NCBI GenBank assembly: GCA_036250195.1
Contig: JAVHZZ010000010.1
Location: forward strand, 78,599,257 to 78,663,256
Origin: Mixophyes australis
Lineage: Eukaryota > Chordata > Amphibia > Anura > Limnodynastidae
DNA length: 64,000 nt
Reading direction: 5' to 3'
The position numbers were made by a program, and so were the translations under genes. Position 1 is the stretch's first letter. Each line of letters starts with the position of its first letter. The notes beneath the pieces were generated by a model, which was not told the DNA's origin, ran no database searches, and worked only from the letters and a program-made list of their open reading frames with translations. Below are positions 34,705 to 46,139 of this stretch, in pieces.

Positions 34705-37700
34705 CCTAGCCTAATTCTCCTCCAGCCTCTGCTGCCCTTTTTACCTAGCTCAATTTTCTCCTCCGGCCCCTGCTGCCTCGTCTCTCTCACTCCCGTTCCC
34801 CATATCTCAATATGCCGCCCCGCTCCTTTTCTATACCTATCCTCTCCCCGGGCCACCGCCACCTGTACATCTCGCACGATCCCATCCCCCCCTCACTCCT
34901 TCAACCTCTCTCCCAGCCCCCTTCACCGGTCCGACTCACACCCATCCCCTCGCTCCAGCAACCCCGACAATCTTATCCACATCTCCCCTCATCCTTCCCT
35001 CCCTTTCTCCTGTGCCCTCTGGAACTCAAGGTCCATCCGTAACAAACTGACCTCCATCCACGACCTCTTCGTCTCCAACTCTCTTAACCTTCTCGCCATC
35101 ACTGAAACCTGGCTCACTCCCTCTGACACCACCTCACCCGCCGCCCTCTCCTATGGTGGCCTCTCCTTCACCCACTCTACCAGACCGGACGAACGTCCTG
35201 GTGGCGGAGTGGGACTTCTCCTATTCCTTTGCTGTACTTTTCGAGTCATTCCCACTGTACCTTCCCTCTCTTTCTCCTCCTTTGAAGTTCACTCCATTCG
35301 TCTTTTCTCCCCCATCCATCTCCGGGTCTCCGTCATCTACCGCCCCCCTGGCCCTACCTCCCTTTTCCTGGATAACTTCGCCACCTGGCTCCCCCACTAC
35401 CTTTCCTCTGACCCTCCCTCAGTCACACTCAGGGACTTCAACATCCCTATCGACATCTGCTCAGACCCTGCCACTATCATACTTCTTTCCCTCTCCTCCT
35501 CCCTTGGTCTCACCCAGTGGACCTCCTCCCCCACCCACCATCTTGGTCACTCCCTCGACCTTGTCTTCTCACATCTCTGCGATCTCTCAGACTTCTCCAT
35601 CTCTCCCTACCCACTCTCCGACCACCATCTCCTCTCTTTCACTCTGTCCTCCTCCCCTGCTCCACCCCCGCCTAAAGCCACCCTCACCAGACGCAACCTT
35701 GATGCAATCGACCCCATCTCCTTCTCCTCCACTCTTGATTCTCTCCTCTCTCCCCTTCCCTCCCTGACTTGCCCTGACCAGGCATCCTGTCTCTACAACC
35801 ACTCCCTCACTACTGCATTTGACGCTGTCGCCCCTGCCTCTCCCATCCGTCGACGCTGTCTCATCCCCCAACCATGGCACTCCAAACTCACCCGCTTCCT
35901 TAAAAAGTGCTATCGCACTGCAGAACGCCTCTGGAGGAAATCTCGCTCCCTGGTTGACTTCCTTCACTTTAAATTTATCCTCTCCTCATTCTGCTCTGCC
36001 CTCTCCCTGGCTAAACAAACCTTCTTTAAATCCCTCATTTCCCTTCAGTCCTCTAATCCCCGTCGTCTCTTCGCCCCCTTTAACTCCCTCCTTTCTCCCC
36101 CCCCTCCGGTCCCTCTCTCCCTCTCAGCTGATGACTTTGCCACTTTTTTCTCCTCCAAAATTGAAGCCATCAGACTCAACATCTCCTCCTCCAACCCCTC
36201 TCTCGCTGCCATTAATGCTTCACCTCCCTCTAACAAACAACTCTGGAGCTCCTCCAGCCCCACAACAGGCGATGAAGTTCGCTCCCTCATTCTTTCCTCT
36301 CCTCCCTCCACTTGTCCTCTTGATCCAATCCCCTCTAACCTCCTTTGCTCTCTCTCTCCCACTGCCTGCTCCTACCTGGCACACCTCTTCAACCTATCAC
36401 TCTCCTCTGGTGTTGTACCCTCCTCATTCAAACACGCTCTCATCTCTCCTATCCTCAAAAAACCCAACCTCGACCCCTCCTCCGTTGCCAATTATCGTCC
36501 TATCTCTCTTCTCCCCTATGCCTCCAAACTTCTTGAGCGGTTAGTCTGCTGTCGTCTCACCAGATACTTTTCAGACAATTCCCTCCTCGACCCTCTCCAA
36601 TCTGGTTACCGCCCCCTCCACTCCACTGAAACTGCCCTGGCTAAAGTCACCAATGACCTCCTATCAGCCAAATCCAGGGGTCATTTTTCCTTACTTATCC
36701 TCCTCAACCTCTCCGCAGCCTTTGACACCGTGGACCACCCCCTCCTTCTGCAAACCCTTCTCTCTCTAGGCCTCTCTGGTTCTGTCCATGCCTGGTTCTG
36801 CTCTTACCTTGCTAACCGCACCTTCTCTGTCTCCACGTCTGGCTCTTCCACCGCCCCCACGCCCCTCCAAGTAGGAGTCCCCCAGGGCTCTGTTCTCGGC
36901 CCCCTTCTCTTTTCGCTCTACACTTCCTCCCTTGGTGCGCTCATCTCCTCCTTTGGTCTTCAGTATCACCTTTATGCTGACGACATTCAACTCTACATCT
37001 CCTCTCCTGATCTCTTGTCCACCCTCCTCTCTCGTGTATCTGACTGCCTCTCTGCCATCTCCTCCTGGATGTCCTCACGCTTTCTCAAAATTAGCATCTC
37101 CAAAACGGAACTCATAGTCTTTCCTCCTTCCAGACTCCCCTCTCACCACAACCTCTCAATCGTTGTTAACAACACTACCATCTCATCTGTCACCCAACTC
37201 CGTTGCCTGGGTGTCCTTGACTACTCTCTCTCTTTTGCCCCCCACGCCCAATCCCTTGCTCAAGCCCGTCGCTTCCAACTGCGCAACATCGCCCGCATCC
37301 GACCCTTCCTCTCACAAGACACCACCAAAACCATCATCCATGCACTCATCATCTCCCGCCTGGACTACTGCAACCTCCTCCTCACTGGCCTCCCTCTCTC
37401 CCATCTCGCCCCGCTCCGGTCTGTACTCAATGCAGCTGCCAGACTTATCTTTCTCTCACGTCGTTCCTCCTCTGCCTCCCCTCTCTACCAGGCCTTACAC
37501 TGGCTCCCTTTCCCTTACAGAATCCTCTTTAAACTCCTTACTACCACTTACAAAGCTCTCTCCCAGTCTACTGCCCCCTACATCTCTAACCTCCTTACCA
37601 TTCATACTCCCGCTCGCTCCCTGCGCTCGGCAAACGACCGTTGCCTCTCCTCCACTCTCATTGCCTCTTCCCACTCCCGAGTCCAAGACTTTTCCCGAGC

Positions 37701-37818
37701 TGCCCCCCTGCACTGGAATGACCTCCCTCGCTCCATCCGTCTCGCTCCCAATCTGTGCTCCTTCAAACGGGCACTCAAAACTCACCTGTTCCTGAAAGCC
37801 TACCAACCATCCACTTAA
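34705..37818 (+). CDS. Near-intact LINE endonuclease-reverse transcriptase (L2/Rex1/CR1 clade)
   Basis: The frame is open from 34705, just after a stop, to TAA at 37816. Codons from 35008 give [13 protein letters not shown] and ITETWLTP, the start of the apurinic-type endonuclease. Then come VIYRPPG, RDFNIP (usually GDFN), SLDLVFSH and SDHHLL. The RT region has [18 protein letters not shown], motif [13 protein letters not shown] (36706-36708 is AAC, Asn, where Asp is expected), [14 protein letters not shown] and YADD (36973-36984). After these come LDYCNLLL and the C-terminal [13 protein letters not shown]...[14 protein letters not shown]. There is no ATG in this frame before the endonuclease; an ATG at 34812 lies in another frame, so the start may be frameshifted. 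RT activity is doubtful because of Asp to Asn. Confidence 0.93.
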   Translation, partial: PSLILLQPLLPFLPSSIFSSGPCCLVSLTPVPHISICRPAPFLYLSSPRATATCTSRTIPSPPHSFNLSPSPLHRSDSHPSPRSSNPDNLIHISPHPSLPFSCALWNSRSIRNKLTSIHDLFVSNSLNLLAITETWLTPSDTTSPAALSYGGLSFTHSTRPDERPGGGVGLLLFLCCTFRVIPTVPSLSFSSFEVHSIRLFSPIHLRVSVIYRPPGPTSLFLDNFATWLPHYLSSDPPSVTLRDFNIPIDICSDPATIILLSLSSSLGLTQWTSSPTHHLGHSLDLVFSHLCDLSDFSISPYPLSDHHLLSFTLSSSPAPPPPKATLTRRNLDAIDPISFSSTLDSLLSPLPSLTCPDQASCLYNHSLTTAFDAVAPASPIRRRCLIPQPWHSKLTRFLKKCYRTAERLWRKSRSLVDFLHFKFILSSFCSALSLAKQTFFKSLISLQSSNPRRLFAPFNSLLSPPPPVPLSLSADDFATFFSSKIEAIRLNISSSNPSLAAINASPPSNKQLWSSSSPTTGDEVRSLILSSPPSTCPLDPIPSNLLCSLSPTACSYLAHLFNLSLSSGVVPSSFKHALISPILKKPNLDPSSVANYRPISLLPYASKLLERLVCCRLTRYFSDNSLLDPLQSGYRPLHSTETALAKVTNDLLSAKSRGHFSLLILLNLSAAFDTVDHPLLLQTLLSLGLSGSVHAWFCSYLANRTFSVSTSGSSTAPTPLQVGVPQGSVLGPLLFSLYTSSLGALISSFGLQYHLYADDIQLYISSPDLLSTLLSRVSDCLSAISSWMSSRFLKISISKTELIVFPPSRLPSHHNLSIVVNNTTISSVTQLRCLGVLDYSLSFAPHAQSLAQARRFQLRNIARIRPFLSQDTTKTIIHALIISRLDYCNLLLTGLPLSHLAPLRSVLNAAARLIFLSRRSSSASPLYQALHWLPFPYRILFKLLTTTYKALSQSTAPYISNLLTIHTPARSLRSANDRCLSSTLIASSHSRVQDFSRAAPLHWNDLPRSIRLAPNLCSFKRALKTHLFLKAYQPST

Positions 37819-38134
37819 CCCCTCATCCACTCTGCTTGTTCTCCCTCCTCTCCCCAGGTCCCTTTTTTTCCATTGCATCACTGCCTCCATTCGTGCCTGT
37901 TTTGTCCTCCCTCCCTTAGGATGTAAGCTCGTATGAGCAGGGCCCCTCTCCCCTCCTGTCTTCATACCGACTCTTCTGCTCCGCCCTCACTCCATATGTC
38001 TGCCCAGAGTTTCCAAAGCATTGGTACTTAGTGTTTATTGTTCTGTGATGTTTACCCTGTATGGTCTACTGTTCGTATTATGTAAGGCTCTGCGAAAACC
38101 CTGTGGTGCCCAACAAATAAATGATAATAATAAT
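37819..38134 (+). mobile_element. LINE 3' UTR and tail
   Basis: It contains TGTAAGCTCGTATGAGCAGG and TATGGTCTACTGTTCGTA, and ends CAACAAATAAATGATAATAATAAT. Reverse-complement copies of this tail occur at 50314, 54612 and 62085, which defines the 3' end. Confidence 0.88.
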
Positions 38135-39375
38135 GTTTTTATATCTTGCATTTTTTATATCTTGGATGTTTTAATAAAATCTCTCAGGTACTACACTAGG
38201 GGGTAAATGTATCATAGTGCGGGTTGTACAAGTCGCCGGAAATCAGGGAGATGACAGCTTAAATTTAAAGCGGCGCTGCCTTGTAAAGGGAAGTTTATTA
38301 CTTGAAAGTTCTTTGTTAGTGCCCTACCCAGCCTTTGAGTTCTCATGCTTGGTAATCAAGCAGATGATTTGTCTCTCATCATCAACAGTTTAATGCCATT
38401 TAGATGTGTACATTGAACAATACAATCAGAAGTGCCCAGGGATTGAGTGATGTGCTTGTCCACAGGGCATTGTCAGTGACCTAGATCTCTCTGTTTGGCT
38501 CACAATGTACTATTAGAGAATCTTAATTGAGACAGGCAATGCCCTGGCTGAGATAATTACCAATGACCTGTAAACAGTGTTTTTAGGGAGGGACATTTAT
38601 TATGTGAAGTAACAGGCCACTTAGTTTGCATATTATTGAAACCACTATTTGAAATGAATATGTATCAAAAGCTGTGTATTTACTTTCCTATTGATCACAC
38701 CTGACTAGAACTATGTCCAATTTACCTACACATGGGGTGGGCCAGATAGCACAGCTTTTTAATTATGAAAATATTCCAAACAGCAGAACCTACATGTGTG
38801 TTGGCAGAATTAATAGTACTATATGCATATCTAAAATGTACCCCCTTGTGCGTATGCAGAGTTTTCAGACACCTATGTTTGAATCTCTTATGTTCCAATC
38901 AGGTCTAGCTCGATCCTTTTCTCCTAAGATGCAGTGGGTTGTTAGACAGACAGGTGCCACTACACATGCAGGATTTAGAAACAAGTTGAAGTTGAGTGTG
39001 AAGCTGACACAGGTGCGAAAGTGTAGTATAATTCCTGATGACAAAATGAATGAGTGTCAGATCATCTCTCAGATAAAATAAAGCATCACTTTTTATTACA
39101 TCTTTCCCACTTGCACTAGTTGCATGTACATTACTTCACAGAAGGGCCCCAGAGCTGACACTCTCTCATCCTGGATTGTCACTCTGTTTCTCTTCTTGAC
39201 CTGATCTCACCCTGTTACAAATTACAAAATCTCTCTTCTTTATCTGTTCTGCCTTCTGCTCCACTCAGTACTCATGGGTGGACAAGTCAACACATTCTTC
39301 TCTCATGATACTTCTTACAGTGGACGTCTACACTCCTGCACACGTGGCTCACTGAAAAATCAGGCCAACAGCCAG
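38135..39375. other. Unannotated stretch
   Basis: It contains a 122-codon plus-strand frame (38713-39081) with no recognisable domain or splice context. Nothing else was seen. Confidence 0.35.
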
Positions 39376-39950
39376 GGCCTTAAGTAGGGCTGCGCCAGAG
39401 GGGAAGCCACCCAGGGCACCAATATATATATAGGAGACCAGGGAATTAATATTTTATGTTAATTGGGTTACAATTGAAAGTTTGGGAGGGGCATCACATT
39501 TACTTATTGCTCCAGGCACTAACATTTCTAATAGAGATGTTTCCTTCCACTGTTTTTGCTCCTCTACAGAGCCGGATTAATATAATGGACTCTCTGGGCC
39601 ATAGCCCAGGGGCCTCAACAAAAAACAAAAATTTTTACTTAATAATGCCAGGGGTCGGGTTGGGGGCGGCCCCACCCTCAACTGTCACTGCCATTGCTTC
39701 CCATTCATTCTCATTAGGTAGGCGCTGCTGACAGCAAATCTGATGCTGTTAGCTACCCTGCTGTCAGTGTGGGCGCGGTGCACAGTGCGCTGCTTAGTGA
39801 GGAGGTCTCGTGAGACTATGACTCATAGTCCCTCACAAACACCCTTTTTTTAAATATAGATTTCTTACAGATTAACATATAATAATATATATAATAATAT
39901 ATAGCGGGCGCAACCCCCTGACAATCCTGCGTGCGCCCCTGAATTGGACC
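39376..39950. mobile_element. Decayed hAT-type ends
   Basis: CAGGGCCTTAAGTAGGGC at 39378 and CAGAGCCGGATTAATAT at 39567 are typical left ends of this class. CGCCCCTG near 39945 could be a right end. No 8-bp duplication was found. Confidence 0.45.
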
Positions 39951-40379
39951 ACTATTGGCAACCATGGTTGATCCTATGTTTAAGTTATATGTAATGTCTT
40001 TCTTTCAAAATGACACAAATATTTACAGGTGTAAACAGCTCCTTGTGAGCAAGCGATCAGCTCAAGTCGCACTTGACATGTTCCCTGCTTCATCTTCTCC
40101 TCCAAATGCTACAGCCAGATAAAAACTTTCCTTTTCTGATGGTCAAACTTATGATGATTCAACAGCACAGCAGTACACCAATGTGAAAGTTTATGATATC
40201 TAGTCAAGATTTGCCCAAAGTTATTGACACCTCTGGTGTGTCTCAATCTGATGCACCTGGTCTTAGTAGAATGGTGGAGGATTACTTTAATGATAAAGTA
40301 GAACTTACCATCTCAAACAGTCCCTGTGAAATCTGGGAGGGAGAAAAGGACATTTGAAGCCCCATGTACACTAAATATG

Positions 40380-40681
40380 GTGCACTTAAGCTGCTCACCT
40401 TCAAATGTGCACTCGGAAAGAGTGTTTAGCGCAGACAGGAACATTTGAGTGATTATCAAAGGAGACTGCTTCTCAAAAATGTAGAAAAACTGGTGTTCAT
40501 CAAAATGAACTACAAATTGTATGAAGCCCACAGCTCTTGCCATCAATTACCAACAGAATGTATAGATTCCAGTGGGAATGAATTTATATTTTGTGGTGAT
40601 GATGATGATCATGACAGCAGTGATGAGGATGATGATGAGGGTGATGACATTGTCAACATAGAGGAAGATGACCACTCTTAG
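40380..40681 (+). pseudogene. hAT transposase relic (C-terminal dimerisation region)
   Basis: One frame gives SCSPSNVHSERVFSADRNI, then a frameshift leads to SDYQRRLLLKNVEKLVFIKM. This is the signature of the hAT C-terminal dimerisation domain (S-E-R-x-F-S-x-x-x followed by an L-x-x-E/K-N-V-E-x-L segment). It is followed by a very acidic tail (DDDDHDSSDEDDDEGDD) and a stop at 40679-40681. Upstream sequence from about 39990 may be further transposase wreckage but is not readable. The acidic tail region recurs at 43700 and 45555, so several copies or derivatives are present. Confidence 0.75.
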
Positions 40682-40840
40682 CCAAATCCCCATTAGTAAT
40701 TTCATTATAAAAAAATCTCTCTATTCTGTCCAGTTCATCAACCAACAACCAAAATGTTGTCTTTTGTGGGGTCTAAATAAATCAAGCATTTCAACCATAA
40801 AAGGGGCAGCCCCTGTGGCTTGAAGTGCTTGGTTTGTTAA

Positions 40841-41451
40841 TAACAGGCGCCATCCCTCTTCCATGTGAGGATAGCTTCCCTCTCGTTGTTCAGTCAGATG
40901 CGGCTCTTCCGGCTCTTGCAACGGCCTTACTGTGCACGCTAAGCAACGAGATGCTATTGAAAGCTCCAGCAGTGCCCGATGATGCTGCGCTGCCACCGTT
41001 AATCATAGGAGCATCCTCCCTTTTTAAGGCAGCCTCTGGCACCAGTATGGTGCCAGAGTATTAGGTCCCCTAGCTCCAGCGTTCCTATTATATCCTGTAT
41101 CTCCAGATCTTTTGTTTATGACCTCGGTTAACCCTAGACTACTCTTCTGATTTCCCCCTGTTTGGCTTACCTGGTATCAGTTCTCTGATTTTTGCTTGAC
41201 CACTCTTCCAGAACTACCTTGTGTACCTTCACTGTCTGCATGTTACCGACCCGGCCTGACTGACTATTCTTTACTCTCCGTTACCTCACTGGTGGCTCAA
41301 TATAAGGACTGCACATTGTGTGTCTCCCGCAGCGATACTGATACTCGCTTGTGGGGGTCATTGGAGAAGACCAGAGGTGCATTAGACTCCGCACCTCCAT
41401 CTAGAGCCGTGCCAACACCAATAGGTATACTTCAATGTCAATCCGTTGACA
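40841..41451. mobile_element. Probable solo LTR, 611 bp
   Basis: It is flanked by a 5-bp duplication GTTAA (40836-40840 and 41452-41456). The insertion is proven by the related repeat at 43860-43930, where GGTTTGTTAA runs straight into CTATGTGCATG without it. The ends TAACAGG/TTGACA are weakly inverted (TGTCAA on the minus strand). No ORF. Confidence 0.7.
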
Positions 41452-41456
41452 GTTAA

Positions 41457-41765
41457 ACTATGTGCATGTCCTTTTCAACATATGGGTGGTTGGGTGTTCC
41501 CAAGGACAATTACCTCTTGCACTATTTTACAATTTGATCTTGGTCTATCAGCTTGTGTAACAGTAAAAATGCTATGCGTTAGAGAGCTAAACATTCATGG
41601 ATTCGACATTCATAAATTCAACAACATTAGTCGACAATTCAGGTGTCGACAGCATTATTAGGTCGCTAAATCACATGGTGGACAGTATAATTAGGTGGAT
41701 AATTCAAATGTAGATATAATTTTTATGGGGTTAGGAATAGGTCTAGGGATATCGTTAAGGACATG
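41457..41765. repeat. Continuation of the interrupted repeat and flank
   Basis: 41457-41520 (CTATGTGCATGTCCTTTTCAACATATGGGTGG-like) continues the 40682-40840 sequence after the solo LTR and matches 43915-43980. 41590-41750 is AT-rich with CGACATT/CGACAATTC words that partly mirror 43215-43340. Confidence 0.55.
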
Positions 41766-43103
41766 TTTAAAGATGTTCACTGACTCCTGTGTTCTAGTTT
41801 TGGTTTTGGATCTGTATTAACTTTGTGTTTTTGTTTTTGTTTTCGCAAAATCGCCCTTGCGTGTTTTGGTTTTGGATTTGGATCCCTATTTTTTTCTAAT
41901 ATCCCTTTTTCTAATTTCAAGTCATTTGCAGCCAATTTGGACCATCTCACAGGTCACAATATTATTGTCATACACTTTCAAACAAAGACTGCAGCAACCT
42001 GGCTGGATGCTAAGCGACAGAGCAATGACTCAAAAACACGGCAGTTCCTAGCACATCTAGAAAACATTGTCACACAGCAGTGTCAGTAAAGAAAAGTGGT
42101 GCAAGATGGAATTGTCCTTGGATCATGAAATCAGTAATGGTTCATTTGATCGCTCCACCCGTTCCTTGGATAACTGTGGTAATTCTACGGCTAATATATG
42201 GCGATGAGCGCTGACCCCCTTCCCCCGGGATGCGAGCTTTTATCAGACCAAGACCAATCCAGGGTGCCAGACAATGCACAAAAAAGAGCCATTGTAATAC
42301 ATAGCAAAAAGCAAGTTCATCACTGATCTTCGAATCTGCCCCAATTCACAAAAAATTATAATATAGTTAGGTACCTTTGACGTAAAGTACAGATTACAAA
42401 CACTTTGTGCAATACTGATTAAACAAAAGCACAGTGTATGGTAATACATATTCACGTCTATTTAGACATCTATGCTTACATTGCTTCTACAAGCAACGTT
42501 GTTCTTTGTTAATAAAACTGTTGTCTTTATACTGTTCTAAAAAATTAAAAATAATCCTCCACCAGTCTTTGGATGTTGATAATTGATAGTAGGATCAGGT
42601 GGAGTTACAGCAGAGGTGTCACTAATTCTGGTCAATTCTTTTACACTTGACAAGAGCAGATGTCAAAATGTTGTGCTTTACCTATATAACACAGTACAAT
42701 GTGACTGCAGATTTAGAAAACCAAGCCTGCCAGACCTATTATTTCTATTTCAGCAATGACAATTAGCAATGGAGCTCTCCTGAATGTCACTGGAGACTTT
42801 GAAGAACACTGCTACCCTTCTCTTTCTTTTCTACCTATGACGCTGCCCAACTGCACTAGAGACTGCCAAGAACTGTGTTACTCCTTCTGTGTCCCTCTGT
42901 GAAATGGCGCTGGATCACCGTGGAGAGCAGTACATATGGAATCCAAAACTTGCAAGATCCAACGACATAACAATGATGTTTTGCCTCATTTTCAATTCCA
43001 AGGGTGCACAAAAGTATCGAGCCGACCCGGATCAGTACTCGGCTCTGCTAAGTTTGGGTGTTTTTGGTTCTTGGGGAATCGAGCCTGAGCATCTCTAGTT
43101 TAA
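41766..43103 (+). mobile_element. Element bounded by AGATGTTC/GAGCATCTCTAG
   Basis: The left end AAAGATGTTCACTGAC is followed by TTTTGGTTTTGGATC-type repeats. The right end GAATCGAGCCTGAGCATCTCTAG is the inverse of the 33241 terminus. TTTAA lies on both sides. The left 150 bp is related to 45925-46139 (minus) and 59069-59267 (plus). Confidence 0.5.
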
Positions 43104-43215
43104 GGATAGGAACAGGGACAGGGTTAGGGACAGGGATTGTGACAGGGATAGGTTTAGGGATAGGGACAGGGATAGGGCCAGGGTTAGGGATAGGGACAGG
43201 GATAGGTTTAAGGAT
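43103..43215. repeat. G-rich degenerate hexamer repeat
   Basis: Tandem GGGACA/GGGATA/GGGTTA units, about 18 copies. Regular GGG runs every 6 bases resemble telomeric spacing and could form G-quadruplexes. Confidence 0.85.
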
Positions 43216-43689
43216 AAACTGTCTATATTTGAATTGTCAAGTTAATTTGTCTTAATAATTCTGTAGATTTCTTTATATTGTCAACTTTACAACTCTGTCT
43301 ATTTGACTGCCCACAAATCCTGCTATGTCAATCCTGTAGCTGTTGAACACATGTATGTATTAAACCCGGGTGGGAGCCCCCAAAGAAAATGTCATCTTGC
43401 ACCATTTAACATTATGCCATTACTCTCTCATTCTCTGTTAAATAATGTCTACTGATGTTGACGCTGTCCAACTAATGAGCTCTGAGAGTGCTTCCAAGTT
43501 ATTGCTGCTGACTCTCTCCAATGTATTTGCTGCTGAACCTCTCTAATTTTTCTCTGTTGACCCTCTCCAATTTATTGTTGCTGTCCATCTCCAATTTATT
43601 TGATGATGACTCTCTCCAATGTGTCACACATGCTGTCTAACGGGTACCTGCTTGGTGTATCTTCTATTTTCAAAGGAAAATGTAATTAA

Positions 43690-44010
43690 TGTAGACATCT
43701 TTGATGAGAGTGATGATGAGGGTGGTGATTTGTCACCATTGAGGAAGATGACCATTGTTATCCAAATGCCCATGATTCATTTCTTAATATGTCTATCTAT
43801 TCTCTAGTTGAACAACGAACAACCAAAATATTGGCTTTTGTGGGGTCCCAAACAAATTAAGCACTGAAGCTACAAAAGGGGCAGTCCCTGTCTTTAAAGT
43901 GCTTGGTTTGTTAACCTATGTGCATGTTTGTTTCAACATATGGGTGGGTGTATGGCCCCAAGGACAATGCTATGATTTAACACTGTGCCCTTGGTCTCTC
44001 CTCATACTTA
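43690..44010 (+). repeat. Second copy of the hAT-derived 3' region
   Basis: GATGAGGGTGGTGATTTGTC, GAGGAAGATGACCA, CAACCAAAATATTGGC and AAAAGGGGCAG match 40615-40840 and 41457-41520, without the solo LTR. Confidence 0.8.
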
Positions 44011-44799
44011 AATGTCTACTGATTCCACTGTAACAGGCCCATGGTTGATAACCCAGAAGTGTTGTAAGTAAGGATTCTATAGGCCCACTGGTATAGAAGA
44101 GAGGCAAGGTTTCCCCCAGTAACTTTGGGATGAAACAAGGAACATAGGTCTAAAACTGCATAAACTCATGGGTTTGTTATTGTCTTTGCTTGTGGCATAA
44201 GGTTTTACCAAAGCAGCAGATAAGTAGATAAGGAATACATTTTTCTTTAAGACAGCACCATATAACACCTCAATTAGAAATATTACAGTCCCCATCAGAG
44301 GTATAATGTTTGATCATGATGTCTTACTTGTTTCACTTAAATGACTTGAACATAGCAAAGCAAAATACATCTTAAACGTATCTGTCTTCATATGAGCCCT
44401 GCTGACATCTCATGGTCAGTGGTGAGCTGGGTCTTGTCCGATACTCCAAAGATGCTTCCTTTTGGGCTGTATTTTACATTTGGCTTTTACATACTTTTGC
44501 TGCAAACATCACGCAAGCAATAGTTGAGCAACAGATCTCAATGGCACTTTGTAGGAAGATCCTTCATTATCCAAGCCTGCAGTCACACAGCACAACTCAC
44601 AGCCAGCAAATATTCACTAGACTCTAGCCATCCATTTTTGGTTCCTCCACTTTTCCCCAACAATCTTCTGAAGCCATCATTCTTGTACATTCTGGTGCCA
44701 AAATGCCCTTTTTATGTTTTGTTTTTTTTTAAACTCTTTGCAATCTATTTTCAGCATGTTCCTAGTGCTGCCAGCTATCAACTGCTGTTGTTTAGGTGA

Positions 44800-45620
44800 C
44801 CGATGTGCCAAATTCTGTCTCTTAATTTCTCAGAATGTAGACTTTAAAGTTCAATTGCATTGTCTTACCAAGATAGATGTTTGGCAACGAAATCTGCATC
44901 AATGTGAGTTATATACATACTTGTGTGGGAAGGCCATCTATTGCCCAATCTGAACTGTCTGGTTTACATATTTTTTACACTTCACTAATATAGCATATAT
45001 GTATTATTTATACATTCCATATTTATATACATTCCATATTGATATACATGATATATTTTATACATGACATATTTATATACTTGCAAATATATATGAGTGA
45101 CGATTCCCTTGTTTGATTCACAAGGGCAGCATTACGGCACACACTACTACTATTCAATCAGATATACCTTTCTCGTAGCAAAAAAACCACTAAGTAAAAC
45201 AAGGTGTTTGCAAGCTCATCTCATGGCTCCCGATGAATGCTCTGCCCAACGTAGTACTAGACTTTTGAATTTTTTATATTATGGGTACAGGCCACCTTCA
45301 TCTATTTAATTTTATAAATGTCTAACTATGCATTCTACCACTGTCCATCCAATGATTTTGCGCTATGATGAATTCCCCATTATGTTCCAAGTTTTCTTGT
45401 GTATTTGCGGACCTTCTCCCTTATATTGGCGCTGTCCCCCTCCATTGTCTTGCTGCAGACCCTCTCCAATGTGTCAAACATGCTGCTTAACAGTTACTAG
45501 CTTGGTGTTCTTCATTTTTCAATTGAAAATGTAATTGATGTAGACATCTTTCATGAGGATGATGATGATGATGATAACATTGTCATTTGTCACCGTTGAG
45601 GAAGATGACCACTGTTATCC
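44800..45620 (+). repeat. Long interspersed repeat shared with 60205-61150
   Basis: Shared blocks in order are CTTAATTTCTCAGAATGT, GTTCAATTGCATTGTC, AAATCTGCATCAATGTG, CTTGTTTGATTCACAAGGGC, GAATG(C/T)TCTGCCCA, and finally ACTGTCCATCCAATGA. It ends in another copy of the acidic-tail region (45555-45610). Probably non-autonomous derivatives of the hAT element at 40 kb. Confidence 0.75.
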
Positions 45621-45924
45621 AAAGCTGTGTCTAGATTTGTGCGCCAGTGCAAAATGAGATTTCAATTTGCATAGCAAGATAATTGAAATGAGATAAATAG
45701 GTTTTTGCACCAACTCAGACTTGGCATAGATTGAGTCCTTTTTCATATGTTTATAGGACTCATTTTGTACCCTACAACTGCACTTCAGCTGAGATATTTG
45801 GTGGAAAGTGCTGTCTGTATCATGTATTTGTGCCACTGCTCTGTCACTAACTTTAGCCAGCCAGATCGCTGGTCAAAATTGGTGAAAATTTAGACAGTTT
45901 TGAAGTGATCAATAGAAAATAGAT

Positions 45925-46139
45925 TGTAAATGAATATTAATACTATAAATAGTAATATTGGAGCAAAAAAACATCTCAAAATTACATTATTTTACCTATT
46001 TTCACAATTTTTAATTAAATCCAGATCCAAAATCATTCACGATTCTTTGGCGAAACCAGTTACAAAACCAAAACAGGAACACGTTTTACAACCAAAACCA
46101 CATTCAAAACAAAAATACGGGGGTCAGAACACATCTCTA
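45925..46139 (-). mobile_element. AGAGATGTG-family repeat, minus copy
   Basis: Its reverse complement matches 59069-59267: AGAGATGTG, TTTTGAATGTG, TTTTGGATCTGGATTTAATT, GTGAAAATAGGTAAAATAAT and ATATTACTATTTATAG in the same order. Confidence 0.8.

Noticed and set aside
38713..39081. 122-codon frame
   Set aside because: No recognisable motif, homology or codon pattern.
39567..39950. Complete hAT element
   Set aside because: The left end is convincing, but flanking 8-mers do not match at any right-end candidate.
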